DNA of 64,000 nucleotides from Leptidea sinapis (GCF_905404315.1 NC_066287.1:12338001-12402000), one strand, 5' to 3'. Counted from the first letter of the stretch, positions 22,198 to 33,024 are shown. The notes: generated by a model not told the origin, from the sequence alone. Numbers and translations: made by a program.

Positions 22198-22789
22198 TTG
22201 CCAGTTCTTCCTCTCAGCTCTAGAGCATAAATGCCGCTCACCGACATTAGCAACCAAACAAGATCGCGGAGTGAAGTTTGCGAAGTAGCGGTACATGTAA
22301 AAAGAGAAGAAAACTTGACATTAATAAGTGTCTGTAGTATCTGAATAAAGTGATTTTGAGTTTGTCAAGACTCAAGGTCATCCAAAGGTCAAGATAAGCA
22401 TGGCCGGCCCAGAGGCCGGAGATATGAGAGTATACCTACTGTAGGTAATCTTGCGGGTCTTATGTCGCAACTGTCAGATGAAAGTGAAATTGGCTGTGGG
22501 CAGATATCCACGTGGTGTATATAACAAATTTTGACATATACTTACTGCTACTTACATGGTAAGTCATTCAAACACGTGACACCTTATCTTACTGCAATTT
22601 TGTATTCGGGTTAGGCATTGCTCTTACCATCATACTTGTAGCAACAAAAACTTACTACTTATTAATATCTCGGAAGTGTCATTACACGTCAGATTCAAGA
22701 TACACTATAGTAAAGAATAGCAATAGCTTTTAGAAATACAAAACATATTTTCACACCTAAAATTTCAAGAAACACCAAGAAGAAATGGA

Positions 22790-22905
22790 AGCGAACCTGA
22801 CTCAGAAAGAGATGAACTTATGAGAACCTAGAAGCCTTCGAGATATGGTGCTGGAGACATAGGGAAAGAATAAGCTGTACTGAGATGGTGAAACGAAGAG
22901 GTATT
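22790..22905 (+). mobile_element. LINE C-terminal fragment
   Basis: The forward strand reads LEAFEIWCWRHRERISC, matching the AFEMWCWRR-type segment found near the C-terminus of several RT proteins of RTE- and CR1-related LINEs. The frame is short and broken, and neither boundary is clear. Confidence 0.45.
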
Positions 22906-22909
22906 TCAA

Positions 22910-23065
22910 CGGGTACTAATCGTAAATATGAGACCACTCCGAGAAGTCGGGGAACATTCCAGGAAGGCTCAGAACTTTTGGATAGAGCTGAGCTTGTTGA
23001 AGTAACCAGCCAAGCATCCATGCTCTAGCCTCTCTAAAATGAACCCCATTTAAGGCAAAGAGTAA
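22910..23065 (-). repeat. Dispersed repeat R4, copy 2
   Basis: Reverse-strand words gttacttcaacaagctcagc and ccaaaagttctgagcc-t parallel gttactccaaccagctcctt and ccaaaagttcagaacact in copy 1 (20,560-20,995). The open reading across it (68 codons) is not recognisable. Confidence 0.45.
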
Positions 23066-23129
23066 GCAGAAAACACGCAAACATGGTGTTTTTAGACAAG
23101 TTTTGTGGTGAAAGTATGGCATTTCGAGT

Positions 23130-25210
23130 TATGAACAGTATTTAATCCGTTTACACATATCCTTAAGTCTTATTTGTAGGTTACTAATGCTTGCTGTTGG
23201 TTAAAGTTAACACTGCCGAGCCTTTTGAACTACCACTTTTCTTTGAAGTTAAACAAGTTTTTTGGCATGGCGTGACGCATTTTTTTGGTTTTTCTCTCAG
23301 AAAAGTTATTCTTATAGCTTGTACTTTTTTGTGTAGGTTAATTTATTCAGATTAGTAGTGAATAACAAGGATTTTAAGCATTTTATTTTATGTTTTCCAC
23401 GCAAGAATTTTGAAAATATTGGCTTTGTTATGTAACAATATGTATGTCGGGCCGGCAGCCGTGAACTCATATCGCTCAAGGTCGCTGGCATTTAGTGTCG
23501 CCTTAATAGAGGAGAGGATATTAGATTCATTTTAGTTGATCAATCCGCTGTCTGATATTTAAAGTCTCGGTATACAGATTCTAAATGTACATATCAAACA
23601 GTTTAATGTATCTCATATAATGGAGATTTCACACAAAAATAATACAAAACTACAACAGCCAAATGCATTTAATGCTCCAAGATGAATCCCGGTAAGAATA
23701 TGGTTGGGAACAACACAATGGGAATTATAATTTCTTCTATTCAATACGAACATAGTACAAGTCGCATTGTAATTTAGGATACATTAATCATGGAGTTAAG
23801 GTGAAATAGACGGAGCGTTATTAAATTTTTATCTCACGTGATAGTTGTCGATTACATACGTTGTTGTCACCGATTACTGAAAGTATTAGAAACGTATGCA
23901 TTTTAGAATCGTATACAGTTTTCTATGTAGAATGTCAGGCTTCCAGACTCTTAAATGACATTTTAGAAGTGATAACTTTTTATGGTAGGGTAAACCGCTT
24001 CGTAACGTAACACATTACTGTGCCAGTGTGTCTGGCTTCCCTTTCTCTCACGCATACGGCAGCGGTAGGCAGGTTCCTCCTCTCTCACTCTAACAACTTC
24101 TTACTTTTATAGCATTAAATAATGAGTACTAATAATGTACATACACAAAATTCTGATGTACATTTTCAAGAATTGTACGCACACGATTTTTTTTATTAGC
24201 ATGTTCCGTTACCGTAACACTTTTATACTTTACTTTTATATTTCGCGCCACCGATGAATAATGGTTGGCACTAGAATTTAATGCCATGGCAACATGCAGC
24301 TAAAACAAGCTGTCATGCACGACGTTCTTACAAAGCGAACGTACTCCGACGTGGCACCTACACAAGTCTGTCAATTGTACCAAAAAAATCGTGCGCTTGC
24401 AACTTCTCCAAGATCATGTCAACCACGCGATGATCCCTGCAGCTGGTGCAGAATCATCGAGTGTCAGTAGCAGTTCAAGGTACGTACGTGCATTGTATTG
24501 TTATTGCCTTTACTGGGTCTTACCCCACCGGTCTAAATTCCCAATGTGGCACGGGCTACCAAGTTGAGAGTTTGCCACAGAGGACAATAAAGCAATAAGT
24601 ATTATACTTGAAACATTCGGTGAAGGCAGACATCCCAAAGGTAACCGGTAACCAGGCGACTGTATGATCATTGACATCAACAAGTTTGTAAAGTTTCATT
24701 ACCAATACCTCACTTTAAAAAGTATTGAAAACCATCAAAGAGTCAGCCGTCTCTTCTCAAGTAGAGTCTCCGTCTATAGCTATGTGTAAGTCAACGAAGA
24801 CATTAATATAAGTTGCGTGACGTTGAGTAATTACTGTTCGTACTATCGTTGTCTTGAGCTCGTCAGTCGTCACTTTAATTGTGATTACATGGCCGCTGCT
24901 TCCTGCGCAATTGTGTCTACACTATCCTAACTCTTTTGATCATTTATGTTCATATTACCATTTACCTACTCTAAGTAAGGGTACTTAAAAGACTTCCTAT
25001 AATATAATATATAATAGGGTATAATATATAATAGGGTTCTAACGAGTATAACTCTTCTATATAGCATATAGTTTTAGTAAGTTTAATAAGCCCGGAGGAG
25101 GAAAATTTTTGTGCAGGTTTTGAAATTAAAGCTTGCTTAGGCAAGCGTAACTCCTTTTTGGGTATTGAATGAGGAGGAAGGAGGCGAAAAACGTGTCGAA
25201 TTAGATAAAA
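23130..25210. other. Gene-free interval with small direct repeats
   Basis: No supported gene. A GC-richer patch at 24,000-24,640 includes an aaggtacgtacg word that resembles a splice donor, but no convincing exon precedes it. Near 25,000-25,036 a 17-bp unit (ataatatataatagggt) is present twice in tandem. Confidence 0.45.
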
Positions 25211-25221
25211 ACAAATCTTAG

Positions 25222-25512
25222 TGGAATTCCACCTTCGCACGACACCCCACAAAATACAATATCATCCCCAACGTCTGTATGTGTGGCATTCCTCCACAGT
25301 GCTCTATTTTAAGAAAGTTTCTTTCACGTACAGCCAAGGTATGGAATGACGATACTACATGGGTAAGTACCCAAAACCTTCAAAAAAATCTCATATACCT
25401 TCCTTAAAGGCCGGCTACGCTCCTGCGGTTCCTCTGGTGATGCAGGAGAGCGTGGGCGGTGGTGATAACTTAATACCAGAAGACCCGTTTCTCATTTCGA
25501 TTATTCTATGCC
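25222..25512 (+). mobile_element. LINE family A tail
   Basis: It starts ggaattccaccttcgcacga and passes a diverged copy of the C-terminal codons, then ccttccttaaaggccggc, ttcctctggtgatgcagg and gggcggtggtgataac. Several frame breaks are present and the poly(A) is lost. It is an old 5'-truncated insertion. Confidence 0.75.
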
Positions 25513-25516
25513 TCGA

Positions 25517-25552
25517 TTTTCACCTTCACATGATTTTCACCTTCACATGACG
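25517..25552. repeat. Short tandem duplication
   Basis: The 18-bp unit gattttcaccttcacatg occurs twice in a row just after the LINE tail. Confidence 0.8.
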
Positions 25553-25555
25553 ATG

Positions 25556-25640
25556 ATGAGGAACCATAAAGCCTAGAGATTTGAAATTTGGTAGGAATAT
25601 TCCTTTCGTCGAGTAGAGGTCTGTTTGAAGTGAAACTTTT
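25556..25640 (+). repeat. Short dispersed repeat, pair with 51,405-51,465
   Basis: ggaaccataa-gc-tagaga-ttgaaatttggtaggaatattcc (broken here at the variable bases) is shared with 51,411-51,458. It is probably an internal piece of an H-type element. Nothing coding. Confidence 0.5.
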
Positions 25641-25659
25641 ATAGAATCGTTATGATTTG

Positions 25660-26270
25660 AAACTTGTTGAAACGAAATAACGAGACGATAGAGATACAAG
25701 CATAGGATTCAGCCGGCGTGAGAATGATATAGGATGCATTATACAATGTTTTGGTACCAGGCGATCATAGTTGAAGAAGAGATTGTCTTATGTATGACGC
25801 GAGTATACCTTAATATATTCTAACGCTCGATCTATTACCACATAAACAACAGAACATAAATTTGGTAGCTGTGATAGTAATATCTTTCATAGCGGTTGAA
25901 ATCATGTGTCATCCTAGCAACAGTATTAAACAAACATAATTATACAGTAAGTTTGTATACATATGTATTTAAATATATATACGTATTTACATTACATATC
26001 CATATGTATTTAAATATAAATAAGTTTGTATGTTTGTTCAAATCAAATCATCTTTATTTGCAGGATACGGTAATTATTTGGTGTTGTTGACTTATAATTA
26101 ACAGGTGCTCTTATCCTAACCCATAAGACATGCTTATAAACTTATAACACTGGAATAAAAACTCAGTCGATGTTTCAGATTCTGTTACAATTAGGAACTA
26201 TACTAAAAATATAGGTAGATACATCCCAAAATAATTTATTTTACACCACATTTATTTTAATTTATAATAT
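25660..26270. other. Gene-free interval
   Basis: AT-rich. At about 26,040-26,070 the words caaatcaaatcatctttatt look like the 3' end of a retroelement, but too little remains to assign it. Confidence 0.4.
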
Positions 26271-26272
26271 TA

Positions 26273-27240
26273 GGGGTTAAAGTATGAAATTGCCTTTGTA
26301 CTGAAAAATTTAAATTCGTTTTTTTTTTTATTTTAACTTGTAATCAAAATAATAATTATCATTATTATCTTTACATTGCTGCCATCTAATAGGATGATCA
26401 TTTATGCCTGTATTGAGCTGTGTGAAAGCATTTTGTACTGCCTCCTGATAAGAAAAATCGTCTAAATCCAAAGAAAATGGTAGTCCGTTGGAGCTAGGTC
26501 TGGCGAATACGGAGGGTGACGAATGGCTTCTAATTGCAGTTCATGTAGAGTTAAAACGGTTTCTCGTACTGCATGAGGTATTGCGTTATCATGGAGCAAT
26601 CATGGTGAAGAGCGATTGATGTGTTGTTTAACTGCTGGTTTTGCTAATATTGTTCGGAGTTCAGCTCAGTAGACATCTGCCGTTATTGCTTGAACAGATC
26701 GGAGAAATCTATAGTGAATAACACCATGCTGAGACCACCATACAGTTACCATTATTAGTAAGCTTTGCTTTAGGACACTGTTGTGGCGTTTGACCCGGGG
26801 TCAGCTATTTTTCGCTAACACTATCGTAAAGAATCCACTTTACATAGCATGTCACAATTCGATCCAATATTCCTTCATTTCTGTATTGATTCAACATGAC
26901 CCAAATTAGTCAATATTGTTGGTACCTTGCGGCTTGCCGCTAATTCCTGGGTAGTTTGGCTCGGACCGGCTTTTACCATCTCTTTCAATTCATTGTTATT
27001 CACCTGTGTGGGCGGCCTTTCACGTGGTTCGTTCTACAAATGAAAGTTTCCATCACGAAAGCGTCTACACCAAAATCGCACGGTGCGTCCGCTGGCTTAA
27101 GTTACAAAGACAAATTAAAATTGTTTAATTTGAAAATATTAGAATTGTGAAGAAATGCATCACAAATTCTTTTCTTATATAAATTATTGTCATCTGAATA
27201 CATAGATGTTACAAATCACAATAAAAGTTCTCCATTCCTT
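26273..27240 (-). mobile_element. mariner transposon remnant, reverse
   Basis: A degenerate mariner in reverse orientation. Its 3' side ends next to a TA at 26,271-26,272, followed by ggggttaaagtatgaaattg, a plausible terminal repeat. I could not find the matching inverted repeat at the other end. The right boundary is set where transposase similarity and its short leader fade. Confidence 0.7.
26350..27135 (-). pseudogene. mariner transposase pseudogene
   Basis: The reverse strand gives, in order, a RFRDGNFHL-like segment after the first helix-turn-helix, then NEPRERPPTQVNNNELKEMV, then PSQTTQELAA. After that come a broken first catalytic region, LFTIDFSDLFKQ-like and QQL pieces, HDNAIPHAVRETVLTLHELQ (the second Asp region), and IRHPPYSPDLAPTDYHF-like residues for the third Asp. 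At least six stops and several frameshifts are present. The sequence type differs from the mariner at 10,175, so this is a separate invasion. Confidence 0.8.
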
Positions 27241-27275
27241 GCTGTGGCGTCCAAATAATAATTACTAACAAGTCA

Positions 27276-27281
<6 letters not shown>

Positions 27282-27310
<29 letters not shown>
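27282..27310. repeat. (TA)n microsatellite
   Basis: A run of about 14 TA units. Confidence 0.95.
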
Positions 27311-27314
<4 letters not shown>

Positions 27315-27700
27315 ACAGTTGATTGATATACATATCAATAATTGAATATTTTGAAATAACATAACATATCTAATAATTGAAATTGATAAAAAATAATTAA
27401 ATTAAGTAAAATGATATTTAAAAATGTTAATTGAGTGTTGTATCTGAAAGGAAGTCTTTTATGAAATAGTACGATTTTGTCAGTAGGAGATTAGTTTCTT
27501 TTTAAAACACGTCAACTTAAGTTCTGTGGGTATCTTGTTAAATATTCTCGGCGCCATTTCAAGAACACTATTGTACATAGAAGCTGTGTTGCTGCCATGT
27601 AAACGTTATCTATTCTTGTTTCTCAAATTTATATTTTGGATTTTAGATGTTCTGACAAATGTATCAGGTTTAGTTTTTACAAATAATGCTATTTCGTAGA

Positions 27701-27897
27701 TATACAGGGTGTTTTTTTTTACATTTAAGTCGGTTCGAGTCCCAGACGAGGCAAGTAACAAATTTTTTAGAAAATCTTTGAATGCAGAATTACTAACATT
27801 TTAAAATAAGATAAAGTCTTCTTTCAGTAAAATACCCTTTCTACGATATTTAAGGTACTTTCCCTTCATGTCCCATAACTTTGGGACATCCTGTATA
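27701..27897. mobile_element. MITE with tatacagggtgt / acatcctgtata ends
   Basis: The left end tatacagggtgt pairs with the right end acatcctgtata with one mismatch, giving a 197-bp body. Near the right end a second inverted repeat (atgtcccata / tgggacat) is present. A ggttcgagtccca word at 27,731-27,743 is a B-box-like fragment. There is no ORF. Confidence 0.65.
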
Positions 27898-27934
27898 GTG
27901 AGGTCAAAGTAAGAATGTTAAGTTGATTACAGAA

Positions 27935-28301
27935 TGGTTTACAACTACATAAATAAAATTTGAAAAACAAAATTTTATGAACGATGCGGGACTCGAACCC
28001 ACGACCTCCGGCGTTCCGTACCGGTGCTCTAACCAACTGAGCTTACCGTTCGAGTACCGCCTCGTTATAAAATTCTGTTTGCTTTGTTCAACTCTCAGGT
28101 TGTAGCTTAATCTACAGGATCTACTTTACAGTTGATAACCTGCTCAACCCCAATATTTGCATATTAGGAAATTGACTTGAGATGTCGCTCTTGTAAATCT
28201 AAACAATATGTTATGTTCTTAAAGTGATTACCCTCACTTCTAGGATTAATACATAAATAAAATTTGAAAAACAAAAAGAAAAAAAATTTGGTTTACAACT
28301 A
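27935..28301 (-). repeat. tRNA-derived repeat S with 13-bp target duplication
   Basis: A 341-bp insertion (27,948-28,288) is bounded by perfect 13-bp direct repeats (tggtttacaacta at 27,935-27,947 and 28,289-28,301). On the reverse strand it runs tail, leader with cctagaagtgagggtaatc, then a ~100-bp conserved block (caagtcaatttcctaatat, ggggttgagcaggtt), a 73-nt tRNA-like domain, and the tail again. The tail word tacataaataaaatttg, continuing gaaaaacaaaa in forward sense, occurs at both ends (27,946 and 28,250). The body is shared with 45,290-45,515. Confidence 0.75.
27979..28051 (-). repeat. tRNA-like domain of repeat S
   Basis: All four stems of a 73-nt tRNA cloverleaf can be drawn: acceptor GAACGGT/ATCGTTC, D stem GCTC/GAGC, anticodon stem CCGGT/GCCGG, T stem GTGGG/CCCGC with loop TTCGAGT. 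The anticodon loop is ACGGAAC. Position 33 is C instead of the invariant U, and the implied GGA anticodon (Ser) does not fit a 5-nt variable loop. I therefore read it as the promoter domain of a short retroelement, not a working tRNA gene. Confidence 0.75.
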
Positions 28302-29103
28302 TCCGTTATTTTAAGACTACACGTTGACCTAATGCAACTCTTACAATTACAAATGAAGGTAACGCTGTGCATACCAATAAGTTAGATATATAAGTGTTAA
28401 ATATAAGAAATTTTAAATTATAAGTAGTCATAATATAGCCTTTTATGCCTTTTTTATGCCAACATAACTTGTTTTTCCCATCACCGATTTTGATCAAATA
28501 TACCTAGATGCTACTCTAGGCTACGCTGAAGACATTCGTGAAAGTTTCAAAACATAAAATTTCAAATTTCACTGCACGCCCATTGCTACCGAGCTAAGAC
28601 AAATACTGAATCACCTTCGTACTCGCTTTTTGCCCGACGTTCTTGACTATGACAAGGACACATATTTATTAATTTATTTATTCTCCAAATATTATAATCT
28701 TGTTCTTTATGTCTGTTAATCGAACCATGCAATACAAAAGCAAAGTAAGACGGTTCTTACTGTTTTCTTAATATCACTAACATGATCTCAACCGCTGTTC
28801 TAATGTGTTTGTACTTTCAGGGGTCATATCATTCATCATTCATGCTCCGATAGTCAGCGGTGACTCAACAACAGATTCATTCAAATCATTACTTGTGAGT
28901 AAGTAGCTGACCGAACAAACGTTGTTATTTCATAATACAAAAAACTCTAACTAATAATACATTTGAAAATATGTAAACCAATGAAAGAAAAGAAAAGCAA
29001 GCCACCTTAAAAAATGTTGTCTATAAGATAATGAGATGAATCTAAAATTTCTGGAAGACGATAATTGTAGGTTTTAGTAATGATCATAGTGATACATAGT
29101 CCA
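28302..29103. other. Gene-free interval with an H-type fragment
   Basis: No gene. A short terminus tagctgaccgaacaaacgtt at about 28,904-28,923 belongs to the H-type family. The rest is unassigned. Confidence 0.45.
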
Positions 29104-29290
29104 AATGATTGCAAAACTGAAGTGGCGGTGGGCAGGGCACATAGTTCAACGGACAGATGCTATTGGGGCAGTAAAGTCCTTGAATGGCGACCACGTACCG
29201 GAAGTCGCAGTGCTGGTAGGCCCCCCAGATCCCCCTCAAGATCGCCGGAATACGGAGGATGAGGGCAGCGCAGGACCAATCGTCAAACTA
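29104..29290 (+). mobile_element. RTE-type LINE tail (family F)
   Basis: The forward strand reads LKWRWAGHIVQRTDAIGAV, the hallmark segment near the C-terminus of RTE-type LINE proteins. DRRNTEDEGSAGPIV follows, with a slipped GRPP-type region between. It is cut off before the 3' UTR and microsatellite seen in sister copies. It is a 5'- and 3'-truncated fragment. Confidence 0.75.
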
Positions 29291-29301
29291 TGTATATAAT
29301 C

Positions 29302-29331
29302 AAAGTTGATCTGACATGTCAGATCAACTTT
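29302..29331. repeat. Perfect 30-bp palindrome
   Basis: aaagttgatctgaca is followed directly by its exact complement tgtcagatcaacttt with no spacer. It lies 12 bp after the broken end of an RTE-type LINE fragment. Confidence 0.9.
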
Positions 29332-30224
29332 AGATAATGTACATGTCTCGAGAGAGCCTCTCTCTGTTTGAGATATATTTCACGGTGGTGTCCGTGATCT
29401 ACAAAACTAGACACCAAACAGACACAACATTCATGACGCGTCCGAGCTGGTCGTGCCACCAAATTGGTTGCGCAACCAAACGGACACCAGGTGAGTTACC
29501 GTGGTGTCCCGGTCTAATATAGCCCTTAGGCAGCGCATGAAAACAAGCCTTCTACGTCTTACACTCGCGATATGTACCTCACTAGGTTTTATAGGGGCTA
29601 GCAGTTTGCCGCAATTTTTTCGACGTGATCACAGCTGTCGCATAAATTTCTTCAGCCGAATTAATATAAGTACAGTTAGCTAAAATATAATTAAACTGGG
29701 CAACCTTTTGAAAAATCAGCTTTAATTAACGTCAATTATTAGACGTGAATGAAACCTATATCTATTTGATAAGGTTAATTTGTAACTAACGGTTTAATAA
29801 ATTAACTATCACTTTTTGAAATTATTATTGTAAGCTTTTTTATGGGGAATCAATTGACTGGGTCACTATCTACTAATTAATTTTAAAATGTGTTACTTAT
29901 TCTTTTATATAAAACACTTTTCTTATAAAACACTATTTGATATTATGGTGACCTTTTCAGAACGTATATCTACATTGATTGATGATTGGGTAATGAATTA
30001 TTTTTTAAATGCGAATTATTCTTCAAATATATCTACATACTAATATAAAATAATTATTTATTTTTTTTAAACACGATTCATATGTTTGATGCAGCACCTT
30101 TCAAACTAATTTGTTATGAAATTTGCAGCCATTTTATAATATTCTAATTGATTAAAAAGAGTAGCCGAACATATTATACTAGATGCAGGCAGTAATTTAA
30201 AATCTATAAAATTCTCGTGTCATG
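29332..30224. other. Gene-free interval with one shared repeat word
   Basis: At about 29,553-29,580 the words gtcttacactcgcgat and gtacctcac match 38,981-39,010 (with changes), pointing to another dispersed repeat. No gene is recognised. Small ORFs at 29,337-29,683 are not supported. Confidence 0.4.
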
Positions 30225-30540
30225 GTGTTAAACTTTGAACTCCTCCGAAACGGCTTGACCGATTCTCATGAAATTTTGAATACATATTGGGTAGGTTTTC
30301 AATTATATTATATTCTATTGGGAATCAGACAACATCTATTTTTCATCCCCCTAAGTGTTAAGGGTGGTCCACACGATTTTTTATTTTTATTTTTTTTTAC
30401 ATTTTTTTTTAATTTGTTTGATTATGAGTCAGCATTAAAAATACATACAACTTCAAATTTTCACCCATCTATGATCAACAGTTACTTTTGTATCGCGATT
30501 TTAATAGCGGCAATACAACGTTTGCTGGGTCAGCTAGTAA
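30225..30540 (-). repeat. H-type dispersed repeat
   Basis: It ends gctgggtcagctagta, the reverse of the ctgacccagc terminus. Internally gattatgagtcagcattaaa, aatacatacaacttcaaatt and gatcaacagttactttt match (in reverse) the copy at 61,980-62,110. No coding function; the open frame across it is chance. Confidence 0.65.
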
Positions 30541-31113
30541 ATATATATAGGTATACCCCACCTGGCCATAAATATATAGCACAGTCCTTAATAAAATATA
30601 CATCGCTTTGGCTCAATAAGTGATCACCTCCTGCATCCCGGTATGGGGCGGTGCAACTAAGATAAGCCTCTTAGAATTGGAAAGAGCTCAAAGATCACTT
30701 CTCAAGGTCATGTACTTCAAACCTTTAAGATTTCCAACTGATTCACTCTATTTGATTTGTAATCTTTTGACAATTAGGAAACTTTATGTTCTTAACATCA
30801 TTTCAGCCGTCCACAAGTCACTTCCACTAGATCACGCCAAATTGGTCAGTAGAAGAAATGATAAAGTAGCAGATACCATTACAGTTCGCACTACTTTTGC
30901 TGAACGACAGTTTAGCTGTCAATCAGTGTTCTTATATAATAAAATAAATCGTGTCCTAAATATATATCCTATGACATTACATCTATGCAGAAAAGCTTTA
31001 AATAACTGGCTAACTTGTCTTGCTTATGAAGAAGTGGAAAATCTTCTGATCAGACTGACATGATAAACACACGCATTGCATAGATGGACCCAATCAAAGG
31101 TCCAATTCAAACC
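30541..31113 (+). mobile_element. LINE C-terminal fragment with microsatellite tail
   Basis: A 5'-truncated non-LTR retroelement. It consists of the last part of an RT protein (see the CDS entry), a short 3' region and then a (CACT)n/(CA)n tract. The left end abuts the H-type repeat exactly, which suggests one element inserted beside or into the other. Confidence 0.7.
30620..31063 (+). pseudogene. LINE RT protein C-terminal region, open 147 codons
   Basis: This begins TSCIPVWGGATK and continues LERAQRSLLKVMYFKPLRFP, LTIRKLYVLNIISAVHKSLP and FLYNKINRVLNIYP. These are the post-RT segments common in Jockey- and CR1-like LINE proteins of insects. The frame stays open to a natural-looking end (TGA at 31,061-31,063). 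There are no catalytic residues here; the RT domain itself is missing, so the ORF is a truncated relic. The ATG used is internal. The open frame suggests a younger insertion than its neighbours. Confidence 0.7.
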
Positions 31114-31173
31114 CACATCCACACACTCACTCACTCACTCACACACACACACACACATACACATACACACACA

Positions 31174-31204
<31 letters not shown>
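31114..31204. repeat. (CACT)n / (CA)n microsatellite
   Basis: CACT repeats grade into a long CA tract with a few cata and ccca interruptions, directly downstream of the LINE fragment. ORFs of HTHTHT type come from this repeat. Confidence 0.95.
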
Positions 31205-31205
<1 letters not shown>

Positions 31206-31539
31206 ATTAATTGTAAATTGTAAAATTTGGTTTTTAATCATTTCTGTTTATTTCTATATTGTTTACTAAATAAAAAGTTATCTGCTAAGAAAGTTGCGAG
31301 ATATTCCCAATACAAGTGTCCTAAGACAACTTACTGGGAAGTCTCAACCACTAAAAATGTATATGTAATCTTTGAAATAAACTAAATTTATTGAAATTTA
31401 TTAAATATAGTTGTTAAATATGATCGTATATTTTATATGATTGTTCATTGAGTTATCTGATTTTGGTGCCAATACATACAACATTTTGTGATATTAATAT
31501 GGAGTGGTGATAAAGAGAACCGAATCGCTGTGATTACAC

Positions 31540-33024
31540 AAAGGATGAGCCAAATGTAATTTTTAAAACTCGTTTATTACAATTAGTAAAATGTTTATAT
31601 ACCGGGCTATTAATAGGTACAATGACACCTTCTCTGTATGTGACAGAAAAAGATCTGGCTGTCCACGTAGTGTTGGTACGAAAAAGGTGATCAAAGCAGT
31701 AAGAGAAATAATTCGAAGAAATTTTTATCTCGGGAGATAGAAAACATAGAAACATGTCGCGCATTTGAAAACATGACTAAGGACTTGCAGCCTAAAAGAG
31801 ACCTACTAGTCATTTCTTAACTGATAATTTAAAATAGAGTAGGGTGGTAAAATCGAAACAACTACTGAAGCGGTACCCAAAGGAAGGTCATAGAAAAAGT
31901 TTGTTTACGGATGAGATTTTTTTTTCATAACTGAGCAACATTACCACGACTTTAACAAAAACCCATTTAAAGGATAAAAACGAGTGTAATTGTAACAGTG
32001 TTTTTACATTAGACGTTTGCGTAAAAGTTACATTTTTATTTTATATTTTTTCATCTGCAGTCGCCCTGAAAACGAGATCTGGAAAGGTCTTAAAAATAAA
32101 AATGTACACACACACGTTTTAAACCTCGTTGGCAGATACAGAACACTTAAATGTGTAATACTTGCGTTAATCAAAGGAAATACTATATTACTACGACTAC
32201 TAAGGCAAGTACAATTAGATTAATAAAAAAATAGCGAACTTAGACATAATTTCCAATAGTCTACAGGAATTTAAACGGAATCTTCGGAAACATTACAATA
32301 AATAAAAACCACTCGGTATTTATTTCTTTTCTTTTATCCTTTTTATACCGAATAATTGAACTTATGTAACTAAAAGTCTATAATCAACTTTAAATTGTTA
32401 TTAAATGTTATGTACATCTGATATTGGTACTCGCATCAATAATGTGATTAGATAAATAGTGTTATGTTAATGTTATATTATGTGGGTACTTATTAAAACA
32501 AACAAAATGGGCGCATCTTCCCAATTAGTCCACAGAGTGCAACGTGGGCACTATCCGACTTCAGTGATGGCTTGGTGGGGTATTAGCTATGAAGGAGTGA
32601 CTGCCCCATACTTTTGTGAAAAAGGTGTCAAAACGGCACAAATGTATCAAGATACCATGCTGGAGAAGGAAGTGAAGCCTCTTAACAACACCATGTTCAA
32701 TAACCAAAAATGGTCCTTCCAGCAAGACTCGGCGCCTGGTCATAAAGCTCGGTCTACGCAGTCTTGGTTGGAGACAATCGTTCCGGACTTCATCAGAGCT
32801 GAAGACTGGCCGTCAGCTAGTCCGGATCTTTATCCGCTGCATTATGATTTATGGTCAGTCTTAGAAAGTACGGCTTGCTCTAAACGCCATGCAACTTAGG
32901 AGTCCCTAAAACAATCCGTACGATTTGCAGTGATTTTCCCATGGAACGAGTGCGTGCTTCTGTTGATAAATGGCCTCAACGATTAAAGGACTGTATTGCA
33001 GCCAATGGAGACCACTTCGAATAA
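31540..33024 (+). mobile_element. maT-like (DD37D) Tc1/mariner element, interrupted
   Basis: N-terminal transposase remnants at about 31,620-31,930 and the catalytic half at 32,500-33,024 are separated by roughly 550 bp of unrelated AT-rich sequence. The spacing between the second and third catalytic positions is 37 residues, which places it with the maT-type DD37D group. Terminal inverted repeats were not found, so the limits given are those of the coding remnants. Confidence 0.7.
31620..33024 (+). pseudogene. maT-like transposase pseudogene
   Basis: The 5' part reads CDRKRSGCPRSVGTKKVIKA and REIIRRN (DNA-binding region), then GRS-KKFVYG with stops. The 3' part opens at 32,480 and reads VHRVQRGHYPTSVMAWWGIS, EKGVKTAQMYQDTMLEKEVK, FQQDSAPGHKA (second Asp) and WPSASPDLYPLHYDLW. 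The last has His (codon 32,840-32,842) where the family has the third Asp. A TAG follows at 32,897-32,899, then a frame change, then MERVRASVDKWPQRLKDCIA and the natural TAA at 33,022-33,024. It is clearly inactive. Confidence 0.8.

Noticed and set aside
24390..24500. A first exon ending in the donor-like aaggtacgtacg.
   Set aside because: No long open frame, no initiator context and no acceptor or downstream exon were found.
27979..28051. A working tRNA gene.
   Set aside because: The cloverleaf is complete, but C at position 33 and an anticodon that does not fit the variable-loop class argue against it. The domain is part of a dispersed repeat with a target duplication.
31084..31269. A His/Thr-repeat ORF.
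   Set aside because: It is the translation of a CA microsatellite.
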